NCBI GenBank assembly: GCA_903871715.1 | Contig: CAIQHW010000081.1 | Location: forward strand, 1 to 6,513 | Reading direction: 5' to 3' | Length of the DNA: 6,513 bases | Origin: an uncultured bacterium | GTDB lineage: Bacteria; Bacteroidota; Bacteroidia; Chitinophagales; CAIODY01 | Shown here: positions 6,444 to 6,513 of the stretch, one piece after another | Position numbering within the stretch: position 1 is the stretch's first letter | Layout: each line of letters begins with the position of its first letter | Position numbers and translations under genes: made by a program | The notes under the pieces: model-generated | Database searches by the model: none | What the model was told of the DNA's origin: nothing | What the model saw: the letters and a program-made list of their open reading frames with translations, nothing else

Positions 6444-6513
6444 ATGAAATCAATTTTTACAACAGCGTTTATTTTATTTTCCCTTGTAAGTTTTTCGCAA
6501 GAAAAATTAAACG
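6444..6513 (+). CDS. Exported protein, N-terminal 23 residues only (3' end outside window)
   Basis: The frame from ATG 6444 encodes a signal peptide: Lys at position 2, hydrophobic core with AFILFSLVSF, and probable cleavage after SFS before QEKLN. It stays open to the window edge. No Cys follows the core, so it does not look like a lipoprotein. A Bacteroidota-type promoter lies just upstream. The mature protein is not visible, so no function can be assigned. Only export is supported. Confidence 0.7.
   Translation, partial: MKSIFTTAFILFSLVSFSQEKLN

Noticed and set aside
1..6513. Mobile element, CRISPR array, defence or toxin-antitoxin system
   Set aside because: No transposase, integrase, terminal inverted repeats, direct-repeat array, tRNA or nuclease/toxin-like gene is visible on either strand. 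All coding space is filled by glycan enzymes, a glycosyltransferase, parE and one exported fragment.

Overview
The window looks like chromosomal DNA from a member of the Bacteroidota, possibly Chitinophagales-like, although the order is only a guess. The DNA is AT-rich and the genes lack Shine-Dalgarno sites. Two promoter candidates fit the Bacteroidota -33 TTG / -7 TAnnTTTG pattern. The topoisomerase resembles Bacteroidota ParE, and the secreted DUF4838 and GH29 enzymes are typical of that phylum.

Layout. (1) Positions 1-810 (+) hold the C-terminal part of a GT4-like glycosyltransferase whose N-terminus lies outside the window. (2) Positions 807-4278 (-) hold a tight two-gene unit. A secreted GH29 alpha-L-fucosidase is transcribed first (4278 to 2965). 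One base after its stop comes a secreted DUF4838 protein with a C-terminal F5/8-type-C-like (discoidin/CBM32-like) domain (2963 to 807). The DUF4838 stop overlaps the glycosyltransferase stop tail-to-tail. (3) A 177-bp divergent intergenic region (4279-4455) carries inverted repeats, twin AT palindromes and a probable parE promoter. (4) Positions 4456-6345 (+) hold a complete parE, topoisomerase IV subunit B. (5) A 98-bp gap (6346-6443) holds a short octamer repeat, a strong intrinsic terminator and a promoter whose -33 element lies inside the terminator stem. (6) The first 23 codons of another exported protein start at 6444 and run off the window.

How the genes work together. GH29 and DUF4838 are both exported, adjacent and almost certainly co-translated. 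The simplest reading is that they act in sequence on the same fucose-containing glycan: the fucosidase trims terminal fucose, and the DUF4838 protein acts on or binds the exposed glycan. No SusC/SusD pair, sulfatase or regulator is visible, so this is not demonstrably a full polysaccharide utilisation locus. The glycosyltransferase and parE are unrelated neighbours with their own orientation or promoter.

There is no sign of a mobile element, CRISPR array, RNA gene or defence system. The least understood item is the DUF4838 protein, both in activity and in its apparently shortened N-terminal region. No stretch above 300 bases lacks a gene.
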